Assembly: GCF_016919405.1 (NCBI RefSeq)
Contig: NZ_CP070353.1
Coordinates: 3,498,501 to 3,562,500 of the forward strand
Direction: 5' to 3'
Origin: Ensifer sp. PDNC004
GTDB taxonomy: Bacteria > Pseudomonadota > Alphaproteobacteria > Rhizobiales > Rhizobiaceae
Length of the DNA: 64,000 nucleotides
Position 1 is the first letter of the stretch, and every line of letters begins with the position of its first letter. The position numbers were made by a program, and so were the translations under genes. This document shows, piece after piece, positions 39,558 through 48,234 of the stretch. The notes under the pieces are model-generated. The model was not told the origin of the DNA. It did not search any database and saw nothing but the letters and a program-made list of their open reading frames with translations.

Positions 39558-40358
39558 ATGGCCCGTTCAGCACTTCTCAATGTCATGGTTCAGGCCGCCT
39601 TCAAGGCGGGCAAGTCGTTGTCCCGCGATTTCGGCGAAGTCCAGAACCTGCAGGTCTCGCTCAAGGGACCCGGCGACTATGTTTCGCAGGCCGACCGCAA
39701 GGCCGAAAAGCTCATCCGCGAAGAACTCCTGAAGGCTCGTCCGACCTACGGCTTCCTCGGCGAGGAAGGCGAAGAGATCATCGGCACCGACGGCGCCCAT
39801 CGCTGGATCGTCGATCCGCTCGACGGCACCACCAACTTCCTGCACGGCATCCCGCATTTCGCCGTTTCGATCGCACTGGAGCGCCAGGGCGAAATCGTCG
39901 GCGCCGTCGTCTTCAACCCGGCGACCGATGAACTCTACACGGCCGAGCGCGGCGGTGGCGCCTTCCTCAATGACCGCCGTCTGCGCGTCGCTGCGCGCAA
40001 GCATCTTTCCGATGCCGTGATCGCCACCGGCACGCCGCATCTTGGCCGTGGCAACCACGGCAAGTACCTGATCGAGCTGCGCCACGTGATGGGCGAAGTC
40101 GCCGGCATCCGCCGCATGGGCTCGGCTGCACTCGATCTTGCCTATGTCGCTGCCGGCCGTTTCGACGGCTACTGGGAGCGTGACCTTGCCGCCTGGGACA
40201 TTGCCGCTGGCGTGCTTCTCATTCGCGAAGCCGGTGGGTGGACGCACGATATCAACGGCGGCGCCCGCCCGGTCGATGACGGCTCGGTCATCTGCGGTAA
40301 CGAATACATCGTCAAGGCGCTGACGGAAGTCGTTCACCGCCCGGTGCCGACGAAGTAA
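39558..40358 (+). CDS. Inositol monophosphatase family protein (SuhB-like)
   Basis: A 266-residue Mg2+-dependent phosphatase. The metal ligands are seen in FLGEEGEE (E69/E70) and DPLDGTTNF (D86, D89), with the second motif WERDLAAWDIAAG. It probably hydrolyses inositol-1-phosphate; SuhB relatives also bind the antitermination machinery, which cannot be judged here. The start is preceded by AAGGGAT. A perfect 22-bp palindrome precedes it. Confidence 0.92.
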   Translation: MARSALLNVMVQAAFKAGKSLSRDFGEVQNLQVSLKGPGDYVSQADRKAEKLIREELLKARPTYGFLGEEGEEIIGTDGAHRWIVDPLDGTTNFLHGIPHFAVSIALERQGEIVGAVVFNPATDELYTAERGGGAFLNDRRLRVAARKHLSDAVIATGTPHLGRGNHGKYLIELRHVMGEVAGIRRMGSAALDLAYVAAGRFDGYWERDLAAWDIAAGVLLIREAGGWTHDINGGARPVDDGSVICGNEYIVKALTEVVHRPVPTK

Positions 40359-40380
40359 GTCGCCATCCCTTTCGTTTCAA

Positions 40381-40417
40381 AGCCTCCGACGCGCAGCCCG
40401 CATCGGGGGCTTTGTTT
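40381..40417 (+). terminator. Intrinsic terminator of the inositol-phosphatase family gene
   Basis: A 9-bp stem (AGCCTCCGA / TCGGGGGCT, one G-T pair) with a 12-nt loop is followed by TTGTTTTTG. Confidence 0.75.
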
Positions 40418-40610
40418 TTGGTGCGAAGCTCGGCGGAGCAACACGACACCGCCACAGGCCCGTGCCTAACTGGCGACCTGCAGGCCGCGACGTGATCGCG
40501 GCTGCATGCACAAATTGGCCCTTGAATCGATTTCGGTTTCAGGAATTATGCGATAGGCTCCGGGCCGGCGCGGCGCCGTTCCGTCAAGTGAAGCGGAGAT
40601 ACTCATACCC

Positions 40611-41708
40611 ATGACGAAACTGCATCTGTCCGGATGGAACGGTCGGGAAGGCATGGAACACGGCTACAACCCGCACAAGCTCTCGAGCCCCATGCACTAT
40701 TTCTGGACGATGGTGGTCTTTCTGATCATCGTCGGCTTCGTGGGTGCGATCCTCTTCCGCCAGGCGCAGAATGCCTTTCTCGCCAATCCGGGCCTCAACG
40801 GCCTGATCCTCGGCGTCCTGCTGATCGGCATCCTGCTCGTCTTCAACCACGTGCTGGGCTTGCGTCCCGAAGTGCGCTGGTTCAATTCGTTTCGTGCCGC
40901 CGGCAGCGCCGACAAGGTCGGGCGCGATCCTGTGCTGCTCGCGCCGATGCGGGCCCTGATCGGCGGTCGCCAGACGGCAATCTCGACCACGGCGCTGCGG
41001 TCGATCCTCGATTCCATCGCCACCCGCCTCGACGAATCGCGCGACATTTCGCGTTACCTGACCGGGCTTCTGGTGTTTCTCGGCCTGCTCGGCACCTTCT
41101 GGGGCCTGCTTGGAACGATCGGCTCGATCAATACGGTCATCCAGTCCCTGGACGCCGGATCGGGCACGACGGAAGACATTCTCTCAGCGCTGAAGACTGG
41201 CTTGTCGGCACCGCTGACCGGCATGGGTACGGCGTTTTCGACGTCGCTTTTCGGCCTTTCCGGTTCGCTGATCCTCGGCTTTCTCGATCTGCAGGCCGGG
41301 CGGGCCCAGAACCGTTTCTACACCGAGCTTGAAAACTGGCTCTCCTCCGTGACCGATGTTGGCTCGGAGCTTTCGCCGGCGCTCGACCTGCCCGCCGGCG
41401 CGCCGGTCGAGGAGCTGAAGAGGCTCACCGACCAGCTCGTGCGCCTCAACCATGAGGGCGGCGCGAACCAGCGCACGACCGCCGCCATGGCAAGCCTCGC
41501 CGAAGGCATTCAGGGGCTGGTCAAGAACATGCGCGGCGAGCAGCAGATGCTGCGGGACTGGATCGAAGCCCAGCAGGACGAAGCCAAGGCGATGCGCAAG
41601 ACGCTCGACAAGCTGGCTTCGCGCGTCGGCATCTCCGACCGCTCGTCAGCACATGACAAGCCGGCCGTGCCGGCCAAGGCGCGCGTGGAAGAGACCGGAG
41701 GGGAATGA
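40611..41708 (+). CDS. MotA/TolQ/ExbB-type proton-channel protein, non-flagellar
   Basis: A 365-residue membrane protein with four transmembrane segments at about 29-50, 62-84, 149-172 and 204-228. The last two carry the MotA/TolQ family core (LLGTFWGLLGTIGSI; LTGMGTAFSTSLFGLSGS). A cytoplasmic C-terminal helix follows (about 260-345). The next gene, 3 bp on, encodes a MotB-like partner, so together they form a predicted ion-driven stator. No flagellar, Tol or Ton genes are near. Start: ATG 40611 or 40653. Confidence 0.82.
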   Translation: MTKLHLSGWNGREGMEHGYNPHKLSSPMHYFWTMVVFLIIVGFVGAILFRQAQNAFLANPGLNGLILGVLLIGILLVFNHVLGLRPEVRWFNSFRAAGSADKVGRDPVLLAPMRALIGGRQTAISTTALRSILDSIATRLDESRDISRYLTGLLVFLGLLGTFWGLLGTIGSINTVIQSLDAGSGTTEDILSALKTGLSAPLTGMGTAFSTSLFGLSGSLILGFLDLQAGRAQNRFYTELENWLSSVTDVGSELSPALDLPAGAPVEELKRLTDQLVRLNHEGGANQRTTAAMASLAEGIQGLVKNMRGEQQMLRDWIEAQQDEAKAMRKTLDKLASRVGISDRSSAHDKPAVPAKARVEETGGE

Positions 41709-41711
41709 TCC

Positions 41712-42743
41712 ATGGCGCTCGCCCGAAAAGGTCGCTCTCAGCGCACGATCGATTATTGGCCGGGCTTCGTCGACGCGCTGTCGACGCTGCTGCTGTCGAT
41801 CATGTTCCTGCTGACCGTCTTCGTCCTCGCACAGTTTCTGCTCAGCCGTGAGATCAGTGGCAAGGACGAGGTACTCACGCGGCTGAACAGCCAGATCAAC
41901 GAGCTGACCCAGCTTCTGGCGCTGGAAAAGAGCGGCAAGCAGGATCTCGAGGATTCCCTTGCCAATCTGCAGGCGTCGCTCGCCACCTCCGAGGGCGAAC
42001 GCTCGCGGCTGCAGGCCCTGCTCGACCAGGGTGCTGGCAGCTCGGACGCCGCCAACCAGAAGATCGGCCGTCTCGGCTCTGAGCTTGAGACCGAGCGCGA
42101 AGTCAGCGCGCGGGCGATGAGCCAGATCGAACTCCTGAACCAGCAGATCGCGGCGCTCCGCAGCCAGATTGCCGCCATCGAGGTGGCGCTTCAGGCATCG
42201 GAAGCCAAGGACCAGCAGTCGCAGACCAAGATCGCCGATCTCGGCCGACGCCTCAACGTGGCGCTGGCCCAGCGGGTGCAGGAACTCAATCGCTACCGCT
42301 CGGACTTCTTCGGACGCCTTCGGGAAATTCTCTCCGACCGCGAAAACATCCGCATCGTCGGCGACCGCTTCGTCTTCCAGTCGGAGGTGCTGTTCCCGTC
42401 CGGTGGCAACGACCTCAATCCGGCGGGGCAGGCGGAAATGGCCAAGCTCGCCACCGCACTGCTCGATCTCGCCAAGGAAATCCCCGCCGAAATCAACTGG
42501 GTTCTGCGCGTTGACGGCCACACCGACAATGTGCAGCTTTCCGGCGCCGGGCGTTTTGCCGACAACTGGGAGCTCTCGTCGGCGCGCGCGACCTCGGTGG
42601 TCAAGTTCCTGATCTCGAAGGGCGTACCGGCGGACCGGTTGGTTGCTGCAGGCTTTGGCGAGTACCAGCCAATCGCGCCGGGCGAAAGCCCGGAAGCGCG
42701 GGCGCAGAACCGCCGCATCGAGCTCAAGCTGACCGAGAAGTAA
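41712..42743 (+). CDS. MotB/OmpA-like protein with long coiled coil
   Basis: A 343-residue protein. It has one transmembrane segment (18-44) with a MotB-like Asp at its start (FVDALSTLLL, D21), then about 150 residues of coiled coil (LTRLNSQINELTQLLALEK onward). An OmpA-type peptidoglycan-binding domain spans about 225-343 (VLRVDGHTDNVQ, NWELSSARATSVVKFL, AQNRRIELKLT). The coiled coil is far longer than in flagellar MotB. It should anchor the upstream channel protein to the cell wall and couple proton flow to an unknown motion. Confidence 0.85.
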   Translation: MALARKGRSQRTIDYWPGFVDALSTLLLSIMFLLTVFVLAQFLLSREISGKDEVLTRLNSQINELTQLLALEKSGKQDLEDSLANLQASLATSEGERSRLQALLDQGAGSSDAANQKIGRLGSELETEREVSARAMSQIELLNQQIAALRSQIAAIEVALQASEAKDQQSQTKIADLGRRLNVALAQRVQELNRYRSDFFGRLREILSDRENIRIVGDRFVFQSEVLFPSGGNDLNPAGQAEMAKLATALLDLAKEIPAEINWVLRVDGHTDNVQLSGAGRFADNWELSSARATSVVKFLISKGVPADRLVAAGFGEYQPIAPGESPEARAQNRRIELKLTEK

Positions 42744-42905
42744 GCTTTCGGCCCCGTGAGCGTCCCGTCGCCGGTGACGCCAGTCCGGCCCTTGAATTGA
42801 CCTTGACGTACGCGTAACAGTTTTTGCAGCCATTTCGATGGCTGCGGAAACCTTCGCGTGTCAGGGCGTGGGGTGCCGGATGGGATGCGAGGGGGAGAGC
42901 ATTTC

Positions 42906-44552
42906 ATGGATTGCGATGTACTGGTTATCGGCGCGGGGCTTGCCGGGCTTGTCGCCGCAGCGGAGGCGGCAGCACTTGGGCGCAGGGTCATCGTGCTCGA
43001 CCAGGAGGGGGAGCAGAACCTCGGCGGACAGGCCTTCTGGTCGCTGGGCGGCCTGTTTTTCGTCGATAGCCCCGAACAGCGCCGCATGGGTATCCGCGAC
43101 ACCCGCGAGCTTGCCCGGCAGGACTGGGCGGGCTCGTCGCAGTTCGACCGTCCTGAGGATCACTGGCCGCGGCTCTGGGCGGAAGCCTATCTCGATTTTG
43201 CCGCGGGCGAGAAACGCTCCTGGCTGCACTCGCTCGGTATGCGCTGGTTTCCTGTGGTCGGCTGGGCGGAGCGCGGCGGTGGCCTTGCCCACGGGCACGG
43301 CAATTCGGTGCCGCGCTTTCACGTCACCTGGGGTACCGGCCCGGCGGTGCTCGAACCGTTCATCCGGCTGACGCGGGAGGCGGAAAGCCGCGGTCTCGTG
43401 CGCTTCCGTTTCCGTCACCGGGTCGATGAGCTCGTGACCACCGACGGCCGCGTGACGGGTGCGCGCGGTGCGCTGCTCAAGGACGAGCCGGTCGGGCGCG
43501 GCGAACGCAGCTCGCGCGACATCGTCGGCGATTTCGAGATTTCGGCAGACGCGGTCGTCGTCACGTCAGGCGGTATCGGCGGAAACCATGATCTGGTCCG
43601 CCGCAACTGGCCGCGCAAGCGGCTCGGCCAGCCGCCGGCGACGATGGTCGCGGGCGTACCCCATCATGTCGACGGGCGCATGCTGGAGATCGCCAGCCAG
43701 GCGCGCGGCGCGGTCATCAATGCGGATCGCATGTGGCACTATACCGAAGGGTTGAAGAACTTCGATCCGATCTGGCCGGACCATGGCATCCGCATCCTGC
43801 CGGGCCCTTCGTCCTTCTGGTGCGACGCCGACGGCAACCGTTTTCCGGCGCCGGCCATGCCCGGCTTCGATACGCTCGGCACGTTGAAGGCGATCCGCGA
43901 CAGCGGCCATGACTACAGCTGGTTCGTGCTGACGCGGGCGATCATCAAGAAGGAATTTGCGCTGTCCGGTTCGGAGCAGAATCCCGATCTCACCGGCAAG
44001 AGCATCGCCCTTCTGTTAAAGCGGCTCGGCAAGAACCCGCCGGGGCCCGTCCAGGCGTTCATGGATAGGGGCGAAGACTTCATCGTGCGCGATCGGCTCG
44101 ACGACCTGGTGCCGGCGATGAATGCGCTGACCGGCGAGAACCGGCTGTCGCTGGAGCATCTGCGGCAGCAGATCGAGGCGCGCGACCGGGAAATCACCAA
44201 CGCTTTCTCCAAGGACACGCAGATCACCGCGATCCGCGGCGCACGCGCCTATCGCGGTGATCGGCTGCTGCGCACCGCCAAGCCGCACAGGCTGCTCGAT
44301 CCCAAGGCCGGACCGCTGATTGCCGTCCGCCTGCATATTCTGACCCGCAAGACGCTCGGTGGGCTCCAAACCAACCTGTCAGGCCAGGTGTTGGAGCAAT
44401 CGGGCGAGCCGGTGCCCGGTCTCTACGCTGCCGGCGAAGTCGCCGGCTTCGGCGGAGGCGGGATGCATGGCTACAACGCGCTCGAAGGCACGTTTCTCGG
44501 CGGCTGCATCTTTTCCGGCCGGGCTGCGGGACGGGGTGCTGCCGGGGCGTGA
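42906..44552 (+). CDS. FAD-binding dehydrogenase (fumarate reductase / ketosteroid dehydrogenase-like)
   Basis: A 548-residue flavoprotein. The FAD-binding GAGLAG is at 9-14, and a C-terminal GGMHGYNALEGTFLGG segment matches the FAD_binding_2 family. Family members reduce or oxidise C-C double bonds in steroids, fumarate or related acids; the substrate here is unknown. ATG 42906 follows the purine-rich GAGGGGGAGAG. The convergent neighbour is a TctC-type solute-binding protein, compatible with an organic-acid role, but this is inference. Confidence 0.85.
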   Translation: MDCDVLVIGAGLAGLVAAAEAAALGRRVIVLDQEGEQNLGGQAFWSLGGLFFVDSPEQRRMGIRDTRELARQDWAGSSQFDRPEDHWPRLWAEAYLDFAAGEKRSWLHSLGMRWFPVVGWAERGGGLAHGHGNSVPRFHVTWGTGPAVLEPFIRLTREAESRGLVRFRFRHRVDELVTTDGRVTGARGALLKDEPVGRGERSSRDIVGDFEISADAVVVTSGGIGGNHDLVRRNWPRKRLGQPPATMVAGVPHHVDGRMLEIASQARGAVINADRMWHYTEGLKNFDPIWPDHGIRILPGPSSFWCDADGNRFPAPAMPGFDTLGTLKAIRDSGHDYSWFVLTRAIIKKEFALSGSEQNPDLTGKSIALLLKRLGKNPPGPVQAFMDRGEDFIVRDRLDDLVPAMNALTGENRLSLEHLRQQIEARDREITNAFSKDTQITAIRGARAYRGDRLLRTAKPHRLLDPKAGPLIAVRLHILTRKTLGGLQTNLSGQVLEQSGEPVPGLYAAGEVAGFGGGGMHGYNALEGTFLGGCIFSGRAAGRGAAGA

Positions 44553-44767
44553 TGGCTCTGTCCCACGTACCCGTAGTGCCCTCACACTAGCCTCTCCCTG
44601 CCAAGCGCGAAGAGGCGACGTTCGAGTGTGGGGTGGTGTATCCGGGTTCAATCCGAGGGACACCGTGTGTGTTTGACGCAAACGCACGGAGCGCGCCACA
44701 CGTCACTTCTCCCCGCTTGCGGGGAGAAGGTGGTGGCAACGGATGACGGCTCCGATCGTTCTGATAG
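44553..44767. repeat. Intergenic hairpin-rich repeat region
   Basis: A 215-bp gap between convergent genes. It holds the hairpin CTTCTCCCCGC-TT-GCGGGGAGAAG (44706-44729). This resembles palindromic units I recall being scattered in Rhizobiaceae genomes with the context ...GGGGAGAAGGTGG. An imperfect hairpin, GTTTG-ACG-CAAAC with extra pairs (about 44666-44688), precedes it. No T run follows on either strand, so a repeat is more likely than a simple terminator. Confidence 0.6.
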
Positions 44768-45760
44768 TCAATCCATCTGAACGTTGGCGTCGCGCACGAC
44801 CGGCGTCCACTTCGCCAGTTCCGCCTTCACATGGGCTTGCAGCTCTTCCGGGGTCGAGCCAACGATCGTGGCGCTGAATTCCTTCATGCGTTCGACGACG
44901 GCGGGATCCTTCAGCGCCTTGTTGGCCGTCTCGTTGAGGCGGGCGACGACCGGCTCAGGCGTGTTGGCGGGGGCAAAGAGCGCGTTCCAGGTGTAGGTCT
45001 CGTAGCCCGGAATGCCGGCCTCGGCGACCGTCGGCACATCCGGGAAGGACGGTGCCCGTTCTGCCGTGGTCACCGCAAGCGCCCTCAGCGTTCCCGCCTT
45101 GATGTGGCTGGAGGAGGAGGGGAGGTTGTCGAACATGATCGGCACCTGGTTGCCGATGACGTCGTTCAGCGCCGGGCCTGCGCCCTTGTAGGGAATGTGC
45201 TGCATGCTGACGCCGGCCATCTTCTTGAAAAGTTCGCCGGAGAGGTGCAGCGGCGTGCCGTTGCCGGAAGAGGCGTAGCTATACTCGTCGGGCTTTGCCT
45301 TCAGGAGCGCCAGCAGTTCCGCGACGTTTTTGGCCGGCAGTTCCGGGTTTACGACGAGCACGTTGGGCACGACCACGAGCAGCGAGATCGGCGCGAAGTC
45401 CTTCTCGGGATCATAGGGCTTGGTCTTCAGGATCAGCGGATTGAGCGCATGGGTGGCGACCGTGCCCATCAGGATCGTATAACCGTCCGGATCGGCCCGG
45501 GCGACATTGTCTGCGCCGAGATTGCCACCGGCGCCGGCGACGTTCTGGACGATCACCTGCTCGCCGAGATCCTCCGACATTTTCTGCGCGACGATGCGGG
45601 CAACCACGTCGGTGGAGCCGCCCGCGGCAAAGGGAACGACGAGCGTTATCGGCCGGTCGGGAAAGCCCTCAGCCAGTGCCGTCGAGCCAAGGGGCAGCGC
45701 CGTCAGCGCCATCAGGCCCAGCGCCAGAGTGGCACGCCGGGTCAGGTGCGAAAATGCCAT
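44768..45760 (-). CDS. Tripartite tricarboxylate transporter (TctC) family binding protein
   Basis: A 330-residue periplasmic protein with signal peptide (1-31, LGLMALTALPLGSTALA). Family signatures are RPITLVVPFAAGGSTDVVAR, GAGGNLGADNVARADPDGYT and IPYKGAGPALNDV. It should bind a carboxylate. No TctA or TctB membrane genes lie next to it, so it is an orphan. Such orphan Bug-type proteins are common in proteobacteria. ATG 45760. Confidence 0.9.
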   Translation of the reverse strand: MAFSHLTRRATLALGLMALTALPLGSTALAEGFPDRPITLVVPFAAGGSTDVVARIVAQKMSEDLGEQVIVQNVAGAGGNLGADNVARADPDGYTILMGTVATHALNPLILKTKPYDPEKDFAPISLLVVVPNVLVVNPELPAKNVAELLALLKAKPDEYSYASSGNGTPLHLSGELFKKMAGVSMQHIPYKGAGPALNDVIGNQVPIMFDNLPSSSSHIKAGTLRALAVTTAERAPSFPDVPTVAEAGIPGYETYTWNALFAPANTPEPVVARLNETANKALKDPAVVERMKEFSATIVGSTPEELQAHVKAELAKWTPVVRDANVQMD

Positions 45761-45897
45761 GCGGTAGTCCTCCCGATCAATTCTGCAGAAAACGATACCG
45801 GCCTCCTCGGCCGGGCCCCATAACAATAGGGCTCGACCTTCCGTCGGCAACCGCTTTACGGCAAATCGGAGGACGCTTTTCGCGCCGTGCGGCCAGC

Positions 45898-47700
45898 TCA
45901 GCTCTGCGCGTTGACGAACAGGGCCTCTGCACCATGGTTGAACTGCAGCCGCGCCAGCTTGGCGTAGAGCCCGCCCTGGCGGATGAGGGAGGCGTGGGTT
46001 CCTTCCTCGACGATGCGGCCATGATCCAGCACCAGGATGCGATCGGCCTTCAGCACTGTCGCCAGGCGGTGGGCGATGATGATGGTAGAGCGCTCGTGCA
46101 GCAGGCTGTCCAGCGCCTTCTGGACCAGCGTCTCGCTCTCGGCGTCAAGGGCAGAGGTTGCTTCGTCGAGAAGCAGCACCGGCGCGTTCTTGAGGATGGC
46201 GCGGGCAATGGCGATGCGCTGGCGCTGGCCGCCGGAAAGCGTGACGCCCCGTTCGCCGACATAGGTGTCGTAGCCCTTGTCGAGCCTGCCGATGAACTCG
46301 TCCGCCTGCGCGGCGACAGCGGCGGCGCGCACCGCCTCGCGGCTGGCATTCGGCATGCCGAAGGCGATGTTGTCATGCACGGACGAGGCGAAGATCGTCA
46401 CATCCTGTGGCACGATCGCAATGCGTTCGCGCAGATCCTTGGGGTCGACAGTGCGGATATCGACGCCGTCGACGCTCACCGCGCCCTTGGCGGGATCGTA
46501 GAAGCGAAGCAGCATGGAGAAGACCGTGCTCTTGCCGGCGCCGGACGGCCCGACGATCGCAACGGTCTCGCCGGGCGCGATGTTGAAGCTGAGGCCGTTG
46601 AGGCTCTTGTAGTTGGGCCGCGACGGGTAGGCGAAATGAACGTCGTCGAAGGTGATGGCGCCGGTTGCCGGGACCGGCATGGCGACCGGATGTTCCGGCG
46701 CCTGGATCTCGGGGATTTCGGTCAGAAGCTCGTTCAGCCGTTCGGCAGCACCGGCTGCCTGCGAAAGCTCGCCCCAGACTTCCGACAGCGAGCCGAGGCT
46801 GCCCGCGGCAAAGACCGAGTAAAGCAGGAACTGGCTGAGCGTACCGGCGGAAAGATTGCCGGAGAGCACGTCGTGCGCGCCGAACCACAGGACCGCGACA
46901 ACGCTGCCGAACACCATGGTGATGGCAAAAGCGGTGAGCACCGAGCGCGCCTTGATCGCCGCGCGCGCCGCGCCATAGGCATCCTCGACGGCGGCTCCGA
47001 AGTGGCTGTTGGCAAGTGCTTCGCCATTGAAGGCCTGCACGGTGCGCGATGCGGCAATCGCCTCGCCGGCATAGGCCGAGGCGGCAGCGAGCGTGTCCTG
47101 CGCCTGGCGCGAGCGGCGGCGCACGGAACGGCCGAAGCCGACGAGCGGGAAGACGATGATCGGGATCGCGATCAGCACGAGGCTCGAAAGCTTGGGGCTG
47201 GTATAGACCATCATGCCGATGGCGCCGAGACACAGGATCAGGTTGCGCAGGGCGACCGATGCGGTGGCGCCGACTGCGGATTTCACCTGCGTCGTATCGG
47301 CGGTCAGTCGCGAGACGATCTCGCCGGACTGGTTGACGTCGAAGAAGGAGGCGGAAAGGCGGGTGACGCGATCGAAAACGCTGCGCCTCAGGTCTGCGAC
47401 GATGCGTTCGCCGAGCGTGATGACGAAGTAGTAGCGCGCCGCACTCGCCAGCGCGAGCACGATGGCGAGCATCATCAGCATCGCGAAATAGGTATTGATG
47501 AAGCCGCTATCGGGACTGGAGAAGCCGTTGTCGACCATCCGCCTCACGGCGAGCGGCAGCGCCAGCGTGGTTACGGCAGCAAGGATCAGCGAAATGCTGG
47601 CGCCGACGACCAGGTGACGATAGCGCGCGAGATAGGGAAGCAGCGTGGCGAGCGGGCGAATGGATTTGCGCGTTGGCGCCTGGTTTTCTCTTGACGACAC
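45898..47700 (-). CDS. ABC transporter, fused permease and ATPase (MsbA-like exporter)
   Basis: A 600-residue half-transporter with six transmembrane segments followed by a nucleotide-binding domain: Walker A GPSGAGKST, Q-loop IVPQDVTIF, signature LSGGQRQR, Walker B VLLLDEATSALD and H-loop IIIAHRL. The GTG at 47700 (AAGGGG four bases upstream) is preferred; frame extension to 47796 is not conserved. Substrate could be lipid, peptide or drug; neighbours do not help. Confidence 0.92.
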   Translation of the reverse strand: MSSRENQAPTRKSIRPLATLLPYLARYRHLVVGASISLILAAVTTLALPLAVRRMVDNGFSSPDSGFINTYFAMLMMLAIVLALASAARYYFVITLGERIVADLRRSVFDRVTRLSASFFDVNQSGEIVSRLTADTTQVKSAVGATASVALRNLILCLGAIGMMVYTSPKLSSLVLIAIPIIVFPLVGFGRSVRRRSRQAQDTLAAASAYAGEAIAASRTVQAFNGEALANSHFGAAVEDAYGAARAAIKARSVLTAFAITMVFGSVVAVLWFGAHDVLSGNLSAGTLSQFLLYSVFAAGSLGSLSEVWGELSQAAGAAERLNELLTEIPEIQAPEHPVAMPVPATGAITFDDVHFAYPSRPNYKSLNGLSFNIAPGETVAIVGPSGAGKSTVFSMLLRFYDPAKGAVSVDGVDIRTVDPKDLRERIAIVPQDVTIFASSVHDNIAFGMPNASREAVRAAAVAAQADEFIGRLDKGYDTYVGERGVTLSGGQRQRIAIARAILKNAPVLLLDEATSALDAESETLVQKALDSLLHERSTIIIAHRLATVLKADRILVLDHGRIVEEGTHASLIRQGGLYAKLARLQFNHGAEALFVNAQS

Positions 47701-47907
47701 TTGACCCCTTTCGCCAAACACGGAGGAAAGGGATTGCCCATGAGTCTTCCGTGCGGCACTTGTTATCCCGCAGACCTTGATGTATAGGCACGGCATCGAA
47801 TTGGGAAGCCGTGGCCGTTCAGCCGGTACGCGGCTTCATTTACGTGTTCGGTCTCGAAGTCGCAATGCCTTGCGACAATTGGACCCTGGAACTCTAGGAA
47901 GATCGTT

Positions 47908-48129
47908 ATGAAGGCAGACATCCATCCCGATTACCACGTCATCAAGGTAGTCATGACTGACGGCACCGAATACGAAACCCGCTCGACCTGGGGTTCTGAA
48001 GGCGCCACCATGAACCTGGAAATCGACCCCAAGTCGCACCCGGCTTGGACGGGCGGCAACCAGCAGCTCATGGACCGCGGCGGCCGCGTCTCCAAGTTCA
48101 AGAAGCGCTTCGAAGGCCTCGGCCTCTAA
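47908..48129 (+). CDS. rpmE: 50S ribosomal protein L31, zinc-free form
   Basis: A 73-residue protein ([19 protein letters not shown]..., ending [11 protein letters not shown]). It has no Cys at all, so it lacks the zinc-binding pair of C+ L31. This sequence type is the normal L31 of rhizobia. It is a single gene with its own terminator. Confidence 0.95.
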   Translation: MKADIHPDYHVIKVVMTDGTEYETRSTWGSEGATMNLEIDPKSHPAWTGGNQQLMDRGGRVSKFKKRFEGLGL

Positions 48130-48151
48130 TCGAACGCCTCTTCGGTATTTC

Positions 48152-48182
48152 AAAAAGCCCGGGTCATTGGCCCGGGCTTTTT
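48152..48182 (+). terminator. Intrinsic terminator of rpmE
   Basis: A perfect 12-bp stem, AAAAAGCCCGGG / CCCGGGCTTTTT, with a 7-nt loop. Confidence 0.93.
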
Positions 48183-48234
48183 GCTGTCTTGGTTTTGGGA
48201 GATACGCCGGGCGCAGCGCTGCGGGCAGCGGCGC

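Noticed and set aside
40611..42743. Zorya-type anti-phage system (ZorA/ZorB)
   Set aside because: The MotA- and MotB-like domains fit, but no ZorC, ZorD or ZorE helicase/nuclease gene follows, and the neighbours are housekeeping genes.
47869..47897. Promoter CTTGCG-N17-CTCTAG before rpmE
   Set aside because: It would start transcription about 4 bases before the ATG and overlap the ribosome-binding site.
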